Shown here in pieces: positions 10,890 through 22,139 of a stretch of 64,000 nt of DNA; positions within the stretch are counted from its first letter, which is position 1; the number at the start of each line of letters is the position of its first letter. The notes beneath the pieces are model-generated. The model made no database searches, was not told the origin of the DNA, and worked only from the letters and a program-made list of their open reading frames with translations. This DNA comes from Datisca glomerata (taxonomy: Eukaryota > Streptophyta > Magnoliopsida > Cucurbitales > Datiscaceae). The DNA is taken from assembly GCA_003255025.1 (NCBI GenBank), contig QANY01008898.1:58618-122617 (forward strand). Direction: 5' to 3'. The position numbers and the translations under genes are program-made.

Positions 10890-10892
10890 AAA

Positions 10893-11409
10893 TGTAAAGG
10901 AATTTTTTCCTCTAAAACAAAAAATGTCAAAATAAGAGAAAGTAAATACAGGAGTAAGCAAGTTGCAATCGCTTATATTCGATGATCCTTCAATTTACAA
11001 TTTGGTTTGTATTTATAGGCTTGTAACACAAACTAATTCATGAAATAAACAAGAATAAACGGAATATTCTTTGAGATTTGAGTTTATTTTTCAAGATTTG
11101 CTTCATCTTTTAGGGGAATAGCTAAGTCTTGCTTGTCAAAATAAGCACTTTGTAAATTCAAATTATTTGGCGTAGTGTGGCAAATCGGATGATCGTTGTG
11201 ATTGCCACCAAATTTACAGTGGTGATGGTTCTCTCGATTGACTTCTTTATCCTTCGTGAATTCCTATGCGACTTTTACATTCCAGTTACCCTGACTAGGA
11301 ACTTTACTCCATATTTGCTTCTTCAGATCCGTCAACGTGAAAAATTCCACCATTCCCTTAATGCTTCTGTGCCATTTACTTTGATCGTTTTTCCTTTTTG
11401 CTGACGTGG
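10893..11409 (-). repeat. Element A 5' LTR, first part
   Basis: This aligns to 1125-1640 of the 3' LTR from its first base (TGTAAAGG) to the shared CTGACGTGGCTGA. Homology stops at 11409, about 30 bp before the LTR should end. The missing end is present at 13641-13663 after the inserted block. Confidence 0.88.
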
Positions 11410-11849
11410 CTGAAATTTGAAAGAATTTAAAAATAGAAATTCATTACAAAAGAAAAAAAATTTAAGGAAAGAATTTTAGAGCAAAAATCCCAGAGAAAAG
11501 AGAAAAGAAGTTCACGTTCGCTTCAGTCAAGAAAGTTGCCATTTGAGAACGGAAAAGCTGTCACTTCAGAACGGGAAAACTATCAATTTATAACAGAATG
11601 AGAAAACCAGAAAGACAACCATTCAAATTTTTAGAACGGAAGGCTACGACTTGATAACACTTCAAATGGACTTTATGAGAAAATAAAATATGTACATACA
11701 ATGAGAACATAAACATCCTGACATTGGAAACGGAAATGTCTTAACAACAGAAATGACAACAGGAGCGGAAATGGAAACTGAAATGACAAAAACTGGAAGA
11801 AAAATTACATGGAAAACATAATTATAAAGATATGGGAGTCTGCTTCATT

Positions 11850-12800
11850 AAGAATTTTACGGAATTCAAGTTGGGCTCCAGATAAAAAAACTTGATTTGA
11901 AGCTGATGAGAAAAAGTTATGACGATTCTCATGGAGGCTGCTTAGGAAAGTGGATTATGCAAAACCTTAAATATGAAAATTAAAATGCATTGGCTGGGGG
12001 CCAACTGCATGATGAATCTTATAACAATGGAAAGATGCATAAATCTTTTTTGTGAAGAATTTTACAGAAATCAATTTGAAGCTCTCAATCAAAAGTTATG
12101 GCAGCTCTCGTTAGTGCTATTCAGGAAAGTAAATATATGAATGCCTCCCAAATTTAATTTTTAAATTTGATAAGTTTTTATATCATTACATATCAAATAA
12201 TATATACTTAGAAAACTATGGATATCTACTTCTTAAAGAATTTTATAGAACTCGATTTGGAGCTCTCGAACAAAAGCTTTGACAAATTTTGTGAAGGTTG
12301 TTCGAGAAAGTAGAATATGCAGAATGGTCAATATCAGAAATTAACCTATATTTTCTGGAAGCCAACTACATGGTGAATCTTACATCATCGGAAAGATACA
12401 TGAGTCTACTTATTGTAGAATTTTATGAAATTCAATTTGGAGATTTCGATCAAAAGTCACGGTAATATTTGTACATATCGCTCAGAAAAGTAAGGCTATT
12501 CATGTCTTTCAAATTGAATATCTAGGCTGCTTCATTTTAGACAATATTATATGATAAACTATATGTTGTCGAAAAAGATACAGATGTCTACTGCTTGAAG
12601 AATTTTGTAGAACTTGATTCGGAGCTCCTAGACAAAAGTTATAATAATGTGGAACGGTCAAATTCATTAATTGAACCGTACCGAATGGGAGCCAATTATA
12701 TGACGAATTATATATCATCAGAAGCATATGAAAATCAACTTCTTGAAGAATTTTATGAAATTCAATTTGGAGCTTTTAATCAAAAGTGATGGCATGATAA
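11850..12800. repeat. Satellite-like array, about 180-bp monomers
   Basis: A core like GAATTTTATGAAATTCAATT followed by TGGAGCT and ATCAAAAGT recurs near 11857, 12057, 12235, 12417, 12600 and 12747. Spacings are about 200, 178, 182, 183 and 147 bp. Between the cores, a second conserved block contains GCCAACTACATGGTGAATCTTA. The monomers are strongly diverged. Confidence 0.78.
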
Positions 12801-12862
12801 TGTGCATACTGCTTACAAAACAAATACTTGGCATCAACTTTCTATCTTCTTCAACAACAATC

Positions 12863-13192
12863 GAAATTAGGGCGTGAGTCCTTGAGAGAAGGCAGTTTGT
12901 AAGTCATGTTCTTTAAAGGAACTAAGGGCATAAGTTCTTGGGAGGGGTAGTTCATAAGTCATACTCTCAGAAGGAACTAAGGGCGTGAGTCCTTGGGATG
13001 GGCAATTCAGAAGTCCGACTCTCAGAAGGAACTAATGGCGTAAGTTCTTGGGAGGGGTAATTTGTAAGTCCTACTCTCAGATGGAACTAAGGGCGTAGGT
13101 CCTTGGGAGGGGCAATTTGCAAGTCCTACTCTCAGAAGGAACTAAGGGCGTAAGTCCTTGGGAGGGAAAATTCATAAGTCATTCTTAGAATG
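12863..13192. repeat. 55-bp array, inverted relative to the copy in element A
   Basis: Units with GGAACTAAGGGCGTAAGTCC recur at 12918, 12973, 13028, 13083 and 13138, exactly 55 bp apart, with a partial unit before them. Their reverse complement is the 5051-5325 repeat. Confidence 0.9.
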
Positions 13193-13194
13193 AT

Positions 13195-13432
13195 GACGAG
13201 GCCATGGTTTTTTATTTGAACCTAAATCCTTGAAAACGGGCAATTCATAAGTCCCTTCTCTCATAATAAAAATGCAAACGGGGCCATGGTTCTTTATTTG
13301 AACGTAAGTCCTTAAAATGGGAAATTTGTAAGTCCCTTCTCTTATAATAAAAATGGGGTCATGGTTCTTTATTTGAACCTAAGTCCTTGGGAGTGGACAG
13401 TTCGTGAGACCTAAGTCCCTGGGGCCAAAAGA
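13195..13432. repeat. 75-82-bp short tandem repeat
   Basis: Three units share GCCATGGTTCTTTATTTGAA followed by CCTAAGTCCTT; starts are near 13201, 13283 and 13358. The AAGTCCTTGGGA part is related to the 55-bp unit, so this looks like a longer derivative of it. Confidence 0.65.
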
Positions 13433-13461
13433 ACATAGTTTTAGTCGAATTTAAGCCTACT

Positions 13462-13663
13462 CGACTGACTTCTATGTCCTTCGTGAATTCTTATGCGACT
13501 TTAACATTTCAGCTACCCTGACTAGGCACTTGACTCCAGATTAGCTTCTTTAGATCCGCCAACGTGACTAATTCCACCATTCCCTTAATGCTTATGTGGC
13601 ATTTACTTTGATCATTTTTCCTTTCTACTGACGTGGCTGAGTATCGAGAATTATTCATGTCCA
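13462..13663 (-). repeat. Element A 5' LTR, terminal part
   Basis: This aligns to the last 200 bp of the 3' LTR and ends GAATTATTCATGTCCA, matching GAATTACTCCTGTTCA at 1654-1669. It is followed at once by the target duplication AGTGC. About 170 bp overlap the first LTR part. Confidence 0.85.
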
Positions 13664-13668
13664 AGTGC
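13664..13668. repeat. Right target-site duplication of element A (AGTGC)
   Basis: Identical to 1120-1124 and directly next to the outer LTR end. Confidence 0.85.
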
Positions 13669-14084
13669 ACTTCCTCTCTCAGAATTCCTTCTGAGCTTGT
13701 AAATAAGAACTCTATTTATGGGTTTGTGAAGAAACTAGGCGCGACGGTGGATCACCTCCTCTCCATCTTCGCGTCTCTGTGTGCCAGTGCTTGATTTCCT
13801 CCGTTGGCAATTTGGTGTTCCATTAGAAATTCAAAAGAAATTTTGAGGAAATCTTGATCAGAACTTAGGGTTCATGCAACAATTTTTTTCTATCTTCTCT
13901 CAGTTTCATAAACAAACATTTTCTTATGCCTTTATTCTGGGTGATATTTCGTTCCAAACAAGTAAGATTGCTTTTGGGTCTTTAAGCCTTTATCTCTTAT
14001 CATCTATTTTGGTTCCCCAATAAATGAGGAAGGTGACGGAACACAAAAGTGTAGAGTTGTATCTCAACCTTGTTATTATTGTGC
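13669..14084. other. Flanking DNA right of element A
   Basis: No gene is recognised. The part at 13780-13825 resembles the 1037-1100 flank on the other side of A. The stretch from 13740 is moderately GC-richer and could be an old untranslated gene piece, but I see no reading frame. Confidence 0.4.
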
Positions 14085-14233
14085 CACCGTACCGAACCGT
14101 AGTTAATAGTAAGGTTCAATTTGGTTCATATGAATTTCACGGTTCAATTCGGTTCGGTAAACAATGGAACCAAATAATTCAGCTCAGTTCGATTTTTCTT
14201 CAAATAACTGACTGAACCTAATTGTGAACACCC
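14085..14233. mobile_element. GGTTCGG-rich MITE-like fragment (copy 1)
   Basis: It contains TACCGAACCG, GGTTCAATTTGGTTC and TTCAATTCGGTTCGG, and ends with TGAACACCC, the terminus shared with the copy at 36047-36485. The left end is lost or diverged. The family resembles short non-autonomous hAT-type elements of plants; that assignment is from memory. Confidence 0.5.
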
Positions 14234-14999
14234 GTAACTTATTATACTCCTATTTTATAAACACCAATGATTTAAATAATTATTTGATAAATTCACATAA
14301 AATAAACTAAAAAATAGTTGAGGTATGTCAAATATTTAAAAAAATTGTTAAAAGTGAGGTTAAATGTGACTGTGGCTTGTAGTTGTGCTGATTATTGATG
14401 TAATTTTCACATACAAAAAAAGTGGCTGATAATATGTGTACATTACTTGTAAACTCAATATTGTTTACTTGTAAACATGATTATGTTACATTATGTAAAC
14501 AAAAAGATGTTTACATTACTTGTAAACATAATTAGATTAAATGACTTGTAGACATGCTATTTTCATTTTATCCACATATAATTAGTTATGTTCTAATTTT
14601 CACTTTGAGTCATGGAATACATTTTGTACTAGTTAGACATATATTTATATGATCTTGAGTTGGTTGTTTACAATACTAGAACTAATATTGATCATAGTAT
14701 GATGCATTTGCAAAAAAGAGATTTATCACACACTCATGTTTTCAGATGGATAAATGTATGGGTATTTCGTAGAAAAGGAGATTTATGAGACACTCATGTT
14801 TTCAGATCATACTATGATCTCAACGCATGAGATAGCATGAATAGGGAGTAGAAAACTTTTCTCTTTTTGTTTCTCTCACTGAACAAAAAATCTATTTTTC
14901 TCTCTATAGTTTTCTTTAAAAATCAGATATCTCATCTCAATCTCAAAACTGGAAATTCCAGATCTAAAATTCAATCACATAACCTCTTCTAGTTTATAT
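14234..14999. other. AT-rich spacer with a small inverted and direct repeat
   Basis: No gene is seen. TTTACTTGTAAACAT-like words recur at 14440-14530. A perfect 14-bp inverted repeat GATCATAGTATGAT (14690-14703 and 14806-14819) encloses two copies of a 31-bp direct repeat (14717-14747 and 14778-14808). The end (14860-14960) is TC-rich. Confidence 0.6.
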
Positions 15000-15941
15000 A
15001 AATTACAATTTGTAATTCTCAAGGAGAAGATAGAAAATGGAATTTTGTATCTTCGGCTGCAGGGGCAGGAGGATCAGATGAAGTAGCGGGTGGAATGGCA
15101 GCAGAAACGTGAGCGGGAGTTGGCACTGAAGTAGCATCAGGGATACTACTAGGGACGTTAGCATCCTCCGTTATCTAGCGGATGTTCCTCTTCCTACCAA
15201 CAGTCCCCCATAAGTTACTCTGGAGACGCTTCAACATCTCCAACTACTCTTGAGTAGAGCGGAATAACACGTCTGGAAATTGATCAGATAAGCTTCATTT
15301 GATAAGTGACCACCTCCCATGGTTGTCATTTACAAAGCCACATAGGGTCTCTTGTGTGACGCGAAGATCATCTCTTGAAGTAAATGATCATCTTGAATCA
15401 AATCCTTGATCTTGTCAAATTTCCTTATTGCCCCACCATCTGGATTCGCGACCATCATCTAGATCCACGGACATCACTATCTAGACGTGGCACCGCTGCT
15501 GCTTCATACAATAGTCTGTTACTGCTACTGTAAGGCTGCAACATCGCCATTATTTCTTTGTGTGCGTGCAGTAACCATGTGCGCAATGCAACTGCATTGT
15601 ACTTCACCGTGTCATCTTGTTGTTTCTTTGACTTCTCTTTTGAATCTTTTTGGTTCTCCATCTAATATGAGATTTTTTACATCATAAAAATTCTCACTTT
15701 TATATAGAATACTTACAAGAATCTTCTAAAAATTAAATTGTGACTCTAAGGGGAAAAATCTCTTTGTAGATTGTCCCTCTAATTACATAACCAACAACTA
15801 TTTACATGTAAAAATCTAATGGTTACAAAGGGAGATTAAACCAAAAATAATCCCGCAAATAAGAGTTATAGTTTTACAAATCTAATTATTCATAGATTAT
15901 TTGTTCTAGTAGTAGGCATCCATGGAATAAATTAAAATCGG
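15000..15941 (-). pseudogene. Decayed internal region of an LTR retrotransposon
   Basis: Short minus-strand coding pieces are visible, for example MENQKDSKEKSKKQQDD starting at 15661 and a Pro/Ala/Ser-rich run at 15060-15180, but no frame is long. I do not recognise a domain. Position just left of a PBS-like site and an LTR-like block suggests gag of a minus-strand element. Its 3' part and second LTR are not visible. Confidence 0.35.
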
Positions 15942-15953
15942 GGCTCTGATATG
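15942..15953 (-). promoter_or_regulatory. PBS-like site, initiator Met tRNA type
   Basis: The minus strand reads TCATATCAGAGCC against the common plant site TGGTATCAGAGC, with 10 of 12 positions kept. It lies a few bases inside the LTR-like block. Confidence 0.5.
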
Positions 15954-15957
15954 AAAT

Positions 15958-16973
15958 GAAGGAACTATTGCAGCATAAATCATCTTAATCTTTAATTTGT
16001 AAATTAGACAACCTAGTACTTGCTAAAAACAAATCTAGAGATTATCCCTTTGATGTGTGAATCTAAAAAATTCCTCCTTTTCACGTCAATATCCAAACCT
16101 CAAGCTTCGATCTAATCATCACCTCGAGCCACGCGTTAACACCGTAAGGTCATTCCTTGCTGGCATCAACAGTACCATGCAAAACTATCGTGCGAAGCCA
16201 TCGTCCAACGCTCATGCGATTGAATTGCGTGAATCGATACCTTGTGATCTTTCTCGCTATTCCTTGGACTGTCAACCAATGAAGTGTAAGGGCACTCAAG
16301 AACAAGAACGTATATCTCTTTTCTCTCTTTCGATGTTTAGCTAGAGATGAGGTTCTCGAGGGTTACCTCTTCTCTCATCTAATGGTGTCTAAAGATTTAA
16401 CCCTAAACTGAGAGAAGCCTCCTACTTATAGCAACATCCAATGACTAGGATTAAGAGATCAACCTTGCCAAAAAATTTCTCGAATTAAATTAAATTAAAT
16501 TATTTTTATTAATAATTTTCTTTTACTAAAATAAGACTGAGTGATTGGTACTAGGTATCCATGTCATCCTATTAATTACCGATCACGATAATACCTAAAA
16601 TCCATATGCTAGCTGGACCATAAGGATAGAGATACTCTTAGCTAAATAATTAATAAACTCTACCGATCAAACCCATGATCGAATTAATTAATTATCAATT
16701 ATAGGTAATTCCACATAAAATTGTAACTGAACTCCCGATGTAATTATCCTCGACCTATTATTCCTTATGCGTTTCCCCTCCAGAATTTAGTACCGTGTAC
16801 AATTAGATGAGATATTATCAAACTAATTAATACACCTCTCATATCCTTAAGTTTCAAATCTCGTTCTACTAATCAACATGATAATTTTCATACTTGATGC
16901 CTCAAGTAAAATATCAAATCTCTAATATTCATTAGAAATACTAAGAGCTTTGTTTACTATGATCACATAAACA
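15958..16973 (-). repeat. Probable LTR (single copy in window)
   Basis: The block starts TGAAGG and ends ATAAACA, giving TG...CA ends of about 1 kb. On the minus strand it holds GCTATAAGTAGGAG (16426-16439), a plausible TATA element, followed by a TTAGGGTT-containing leader. Together with the PBS-like site this fits a 5' LTR of a minus-strand element. No second copy lies in the window, so the ends are approximate. Confidence 0.45.
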
Positions 16974-17029
16974 AATTATGTTAAGGGGTTTTACGTCACT
17001 TAGTTAAAAGGCACTAAAAAATCCTACAA

Positions 17030-17300
17030 TAGCATTTTTTAAAGGCTCTAAAAAGTCCTACGATAACATTTTTTAAACGCTATCAAAAGCTTTTTATAGC
17101 GTGTTTTAAACGCTATCAAATACTTTTCATAACGTTTAAAAAACACTATAAAAGGCCTTTCATAACGTTTATAAATGCAGTAGTATGTCTTTTATAGCAT
17201 TTTATAACTATCATAGATCTTTCATAGCCTTTTATAAATGCTATTGTAGGTCTTTGCTAGCCCTTTAATAAATGCTATCATATGTCTTTCATGCATTTTC
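17030..17300. repeat. Subterminal hairpin repeats of the CACTA-like element
   Basis: About seven units of roughly 40 bp contain TTTATAGCGTTTT paired with AAACGCTAT, so each can fold on itself, joined by AGGTCTTTCATAGC. Such arrays are where CACTA transposases bind. Confidence 0.65.
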
Positions 17301-17611
17301 ATTACTCATTGTTTTGCTAATGTTATTAAATACTTTTTATAACTTTTTTTATTACCTATAGTTACAATTGTACAAATATAAACAATAAATAACTTTTTAA
17401 AAAATATCATGAAATAACAAAATCACATTCATTTTATTTAATTAGTCAAAATTGTTACATACTAATTATCTACTAGAAATCACATCTAAAATGATCATTA
17501 CATATTGGTTTTTACGTAGAGCAAGAAAAAGTAATTTATAAAAAAAACTAAAATCTAGTATAAGTTCACATCTAAACAAATCCTACAATCTACTGGTTAA
17601 GTTTTGTGGAT

Positions 17612-17920
17612 CTAGGGCCATTGGCCATAAGAGGAGTGATTTGATAGTCCTCTAGGTACTGAAGGTGGAGGTACACTAGGAGATCTACTTGGAGGTTTTC
17701 CTTGGTGAGGAGGTGGTAGTGTAGGTAACTGTGTTGGTGAAGCTTCAGGAAGCGTTGTATCGTTGGCTATAAGAGCACCTTGTGGCTTGATTGCTTTTGT
17801 TGGGTTTATTTTGAAGTATAATTGTAACTGCGTAATTTTGTGTTGTATCTGGCCAAAGACAAGATCAAAGTGTTGTACCAAAGCATGAATGGTCCATTCA
17901 AATGAAGGAGCAAGCCTCAT
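17612..17920 (-). CDS. Hypothetical 102-residue ORF, Pro/Ser-rich tail
   Basis: This ORF starts MRLAPSFEWTIHALVQHFD, contains a Gln/Leu-rich helix-like part (GQIQHKITQLQLYF), and ends in a low-complexity segment rich in Pro and Ser (LPTLPPPHQGKPPSRSPS). I do not recognise a family. It lies near the left end of the CACTA-like element. A C-terminal exon of a transposon protein is possible because some such proteins end in a helical and Pro-rich region, but this is a guess. It may not be a gene. Confidence 0.3.
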   Translation of the reverse strand: MRLAPSFEWTIHALVQHFDLVFGQIQHKITQLQLYFKINPTKAIKPQGALIANDTTLPEASPTQLPTLPPPHQGKPPSRSPSVPPPSVPRGLSNHSSYGQWP

Positions 17921-19392
17921 GTTCCAAATAGTACAATCTCAATGATCAACGACTATAAAATGACGACTTATTAGATAAAGAAGTTAGGAACTAGTGGCAG
18001 ACTTACAACATTCCATGATATAGTATAGAAGTTGGTGGAGAGCAACCAAATTCTAACATTTAACTGCAAACCAAGTTTATTATCTTCTGTCTCAAAATGT
18101 AACATTTAACAAACAACCAATTTTATCTTACCCTTGTTTGATAAGACCATAACAAAGCTTAAGTGACAGGGAAGGTGCATAGCAACACTAAACATTTCAA
18201 ACCCATCCATTCCCTCACCCCCAAAAAGAAGAAAATAAAATAGATTAACTATGAATTGCATGGAAGTATAAGGATTACATTAAAAATACATACCATGTAA
18301 TAGGATACTCAGAACTGTTAGCATGTACTTCACTCCTTGTTAGTTGGTGGAAGAATGATGGTCAAATAAGAAAATAAGATTAAATAAGCATGAAAATATT
18401 TACAGAATTAACATCACAGTAACATACAGTTAAATGTGTTTGGCACAAGCTTATAAGAACTACACTAAACACTCAACTTAACATATGCAAAATTGTATCG
18501 ACCCCCCTACCTCGCGCGTTCAAACCCCATTTCAACCAGATAGTCCTGTAGTAAAACTAATAAGGCTTCTAGCTAAGCACAATTTAAATAGTCAGAATAT
18601 ATTAATAAGTAATTCAGAACACCAATTAGGAAATCAGGAAAAATCATTAACACTAACAAAACTCCAAGTGCATGCAAGTGACAGTTTTAAAAAAATAGCA
18701 TTTATTCTAATTTCATACAAAATGAACATCAACAATACCCTATATCTTGTATATATTCATCATTTTTCTTAGTTAATCATTCAACAAGAGAAAATCTAAC
18801 TAAAAAAGTCAAAGAACCAAGATGGGCCAATAAAAACTTAAAAACAATTTCTCTATATCCAATTAAAAAATAGCAAAGATGCCTAAAAGCAACAAAATTT
18901 ATCTCATGTATAAGCCATTTCTCAATATGCAATGAACAAAATAAATCAATGATAAGATACAAGTGTTTGGATTCGTGATAATCTTCTTTCAGTCATATTG
19001 ACCAAGCTTAGCTAAAGTGGCATATTAATTATTAGAATAATAATACATTTTACCTTGTTTTTTAGTATAGAAAGGATAAATTGGTCACCTAAAGAGGGAA
19101 TGGATGAACTTGGTTATATGAAATAGTTCATAATTTTAAAAAGTAAGTTAAATCAGTCACCTGAAGAACTTTAAGGCTATCCATCCTCTTTGTTTCTAAT
19201 AAAAGAGTTTGGAGGTGCAAAGAAGAAATATGATCACTGCAACACTAAATATTCATAGTCCAACTATTACTATAATTCAAATTATAGAGGTTATACAACA
19301 CTATTAATGATACAACAAAGTTACTAATAAAAGGATTGGTAGATTTCTTGACAATGCAACAATTAAAACTCCAGAAGATGAAGTAAAGTCAG

Positions 19393-19807
19393 ATGGATCA
19401 GTAGCCAATCCATGGGGTTTATTCTACAAACATAAAGCTCTATCCAAGATTTCGTAACAAACATAAAGATATATCCAAGATTCTTTGGCTAAATTATTTT
19501 TAGGCACATGGATTTAGTTTGCAAATGGTGCTTGAAAAAAATCATTTTCTATCCTACATTTCTGCCATCACCGTAAGCTTGCAGAAGGGCAGGGTTCCTA
19601 CTAATGTGAATCGTTATCAATTATCCCTAATATAAATGGATTAGTAGCCAATCCATGGGGTTTAGTCTGCAAACATAAAGCTCTATCCAAGGCTTCTTAA
19701 CAAACATAAAGCTCTATCCAAGATTCTTTGGCTAAACTATTTTTAGGCATATGGGTTTAGTCTGCAAATGGTGGTTGACAAAAATCATTTTCTGTCCTAC
19801 ATATCTA
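19393..19807. repeat. Direct duplication of about 170 bp
   Basis: Positions 19393-19563 and 19636-19807 are close copies. Both start with a GTAGCCAATCCATGGGGTTT block and end with an ATCATTTTCT(A/G)TCCTACAT block. Inside each unit ACAAACATAAAG also occurs twice. It lies in the interior of the CACTA-like element. Confidence 0.85.
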
Positions 19808-20010
19808 TCATTATAACACTAAGTCTTTATTAGAGAAGAGCAAACTATTACTCATACTAGACCAATTCAGTTCAAGTGCTAATTTATGATCTAATGCCAA
19901 GTCAAAAACCTGACTAACTATCTTACCTAAAAACATGTGTTGTGATAAAATAAAATTGGGCTAACCAAGTTTCATCTTTCTATTAGACTAGATCAAGAAC
20001 TTCAGGTAAG

Positions 20011-20092
20011 GAATGGAATGAAAAGTAACATAGTAACTCCTTTTTTAGTCAGAATGGAATGAAAAGTAACATAGTAACTCCTTTTTTAGTCA
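20011..20092. repeat. Perfect 41-bp tandem duplication
   Basis: The unit from GAATGGAATG to TTTTTTAGTCA at 20011-20051 is repeated without change at 20052-20092, so this is a recent slip or repair event in otherwise old DNA. Confidence 0.9.
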
Positions 20093-22139
20093 GAAGTAAA
20101 ACCAGAGCGGAACAAATAGAAAAAAAGTTAGAGGCTATGATTTCCAATCAACTAACCATATTCAAACTGAACAATCAACAAGAAAAAGTAGAAAAGGTGA
20201 TGATAAAATGAAATAAAAAGAAGACGAACTCTGGGAACAATTAAACTTACAGCCTCGTTAATCAAAATCCTACACCATGATAGATAAAGAGTATGTAACT
20301 TCCTAGAAATCCTTGCTAGTGATATGGCAGTATTGTTATCAACCTGAACAATGTCATCATACCTTTTAAAAGAGAACGACTATATCAAAATCAAACAGAA
20401 GGGAAGTGTTTGTGTATAAGAATGAAGTGTTTAAGATGGGGCAGGGGAGGGAGTTTCAAGAAGTAACTTTTTGAGAAAAGGTAAAACATAAAAATATGCT
20501 TTAGAATTAGAAAGTTATATGTTGCAAACAAGTACAAAAACAAACTATGCCCAAAAGGAATAGTATAAACCACTCATGATATTTGCATGTTTGCTACATA
20601 TAAGACAAACAAATTATATTGGACACCAAAAGCAAGCAAACTATTTCATGTAGTAGTAGTCTTATTCAAGGCTAATTTTATAAATGAAAATGGTTCCTAA
20701 ATTCTTTAGCAGTATAATCAATTGGTGTTCACAAAAGCAGACTACAAGAAATTCAACATAGACTTAATGCAAAAGCTACACGTGAAAAATTGAACATAGA
20801 CTTAATGCATTGAGTAACTTTAATATAGCAAAATTTGTGAACATTAGATGCTATTGAAAATTCTACACTTTAAGTTCCCAAATTTCTCTGGTACGTCTAC
20901 TGGGGTGAATGAAAACTTTCTTCTATGTACCACTAACGCAATTAATTCATAAACGCCGAAGCATCCTGTGCTTGATAATACTATCTTAGTATAAAGGATC
21001 CTTAATATTCACCTTCTCCACTAAATGTACTCTTAAACCCATTCAATTGCTAGCCAGCAGGATACAAGAAGTAAAGAAGAAAAAGTCTACACCCATAATC
21101 AACCAGAAAAAGGGGAAGATTTACTTAAAGCAAATTTACGTTTGATGGCGTCTAACCATGCTTGCTAGCGAATGAATTCCCATCTTTCAGAAGTATTCTT
21201 ACACACGTGTGGAGAAACAAAATGTAGGACAACCTACATAAGCTAGCCATATTCAAGAGTAACATGCAAAATAAATGCCTTTCACCTCAATCGAAAGTAT
21301 AACCAACAATTTTGGTAAGAAAACTTGGAACATTCTGAAAAACTGATATCAAGATCCATAAATTTATTGCTTAGTGTGAACAACAAAAAAATGAGGAAAA
21401 CATGGTACATATATTCGAAGTTGAGTACATCAGCAAAGCCAGACATTTATTGTGGTCAGTATCAGTGTTTCTGCTAGCCGTCACAATAATTTCACAAAAA
21501 ACAACTTAAGCTTGGAAATTTGAAGCCTAACAGAGAATTAGGGATTTACCCAAAATGAAGAGAAGCTTTGGGTATTGTCTGTCACGTTGGTTTCAGGCAT
21601 GAAAACATTTGTAGGTAAGTTAATAATAGCTTGATGAAAATCAATGTCTGAGACAACTCAATAAATAATAGTTAAGAGATGAACGATGAGTTTAAGTGCT
21701 TCATCTAAGGAAGAGGTGCAATTTTTATAGGCATAACATAAACCAGTCCTGTCTCTTTCACAATCTGGTTCCCTCTAAGAAGATGATTCTGAAATGGCCT
21801 AGCGATTAACGAGCTGCAACAATGACTGAAAAATTGATGCCATTAATAAAATCATACTTCATTGATAAAATAGTGCATTATTAAGTAATTTGAACATCAA
21901 CATGTTAGACATAAAAATAGAATTGCATGAAAATGTTGAAATGCCGAAAACATATCCTTCGATACTCATACTTTTAAAATGAAAATCCGTGATGGACAAC
22001 ACCCAAAATGAAGAGAAGCTTTGAAGTTGTGAGACGGAGCTCAAATAGAGAGTTGTGGACAAATTCATGACAGACACTTGAAATAGAGATGCGTGCAAGA
22101 AGTATATGGGAGAGAGCTTCATCTAGTGAGGAAAGCTTT

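Larger units (their letters stand above)
11410..13461. other. Repeat-rich block inserted in the 5' LTR of element A
   Basis: This 2.05-kb block separates two LTR pieces that lie within one target duplication. It holds an AT-rich lead-in (11410-11840), an approximately 180-bp tandem array, an inverted copy of the 55-bp array of A, and a 75-82-bp repeat. No protein is recognisable. The inverted 55-bp units suggest it came from the 3' non-coding region of a related Tat element lying on the other strand. Because the flanking LTR pieces overlap by about 170 bp, it is not a clean insertion. Confidence 0.65.
1125..13663 (-). mobile_element. Element A: Ty3/gypsy (Tat-lineage) retrotransposon, decayed, with antisense ORF
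   Basis: Reading leftward on the minus strand the order is: 5' LTR (10893-13663, interrupted), PBS, gag, protease, reverse transcriptase, RNase H, a second archaeal-type RNase H, integrase, 55-bp tandem repeats, an aORF on the opposite strand, 37-bp tandem repeats, PPT, and 3' LTR. The extra RNase H before integrase marks the Tat group of plant Ty3/gypsy elements, and additional ORFs between pol and the 3' LTR are known there. The target duplication AGTGC fits both ends exactly. Gag keeps one frame with stops, while pol shows several frameshifts and lost catalytic residues. The two LTRs differ at many positions, so the insertion is not recent. Confidence 0.88.

Noticed and set aside
11850..12800. 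Reading the 180-bp array as a centromere
   Set aside because: Only six diverged monomers within a retrotransposon LTR. Monomer length alone does not show centromere function.
15455..15687. Opposing 60-70-residue frames near 15.5 kb as a host gene
   Set aside because: Short, not matching any family, and next to a PBS-like site and LTR-like block, so retroelement decay is the simpler reading.
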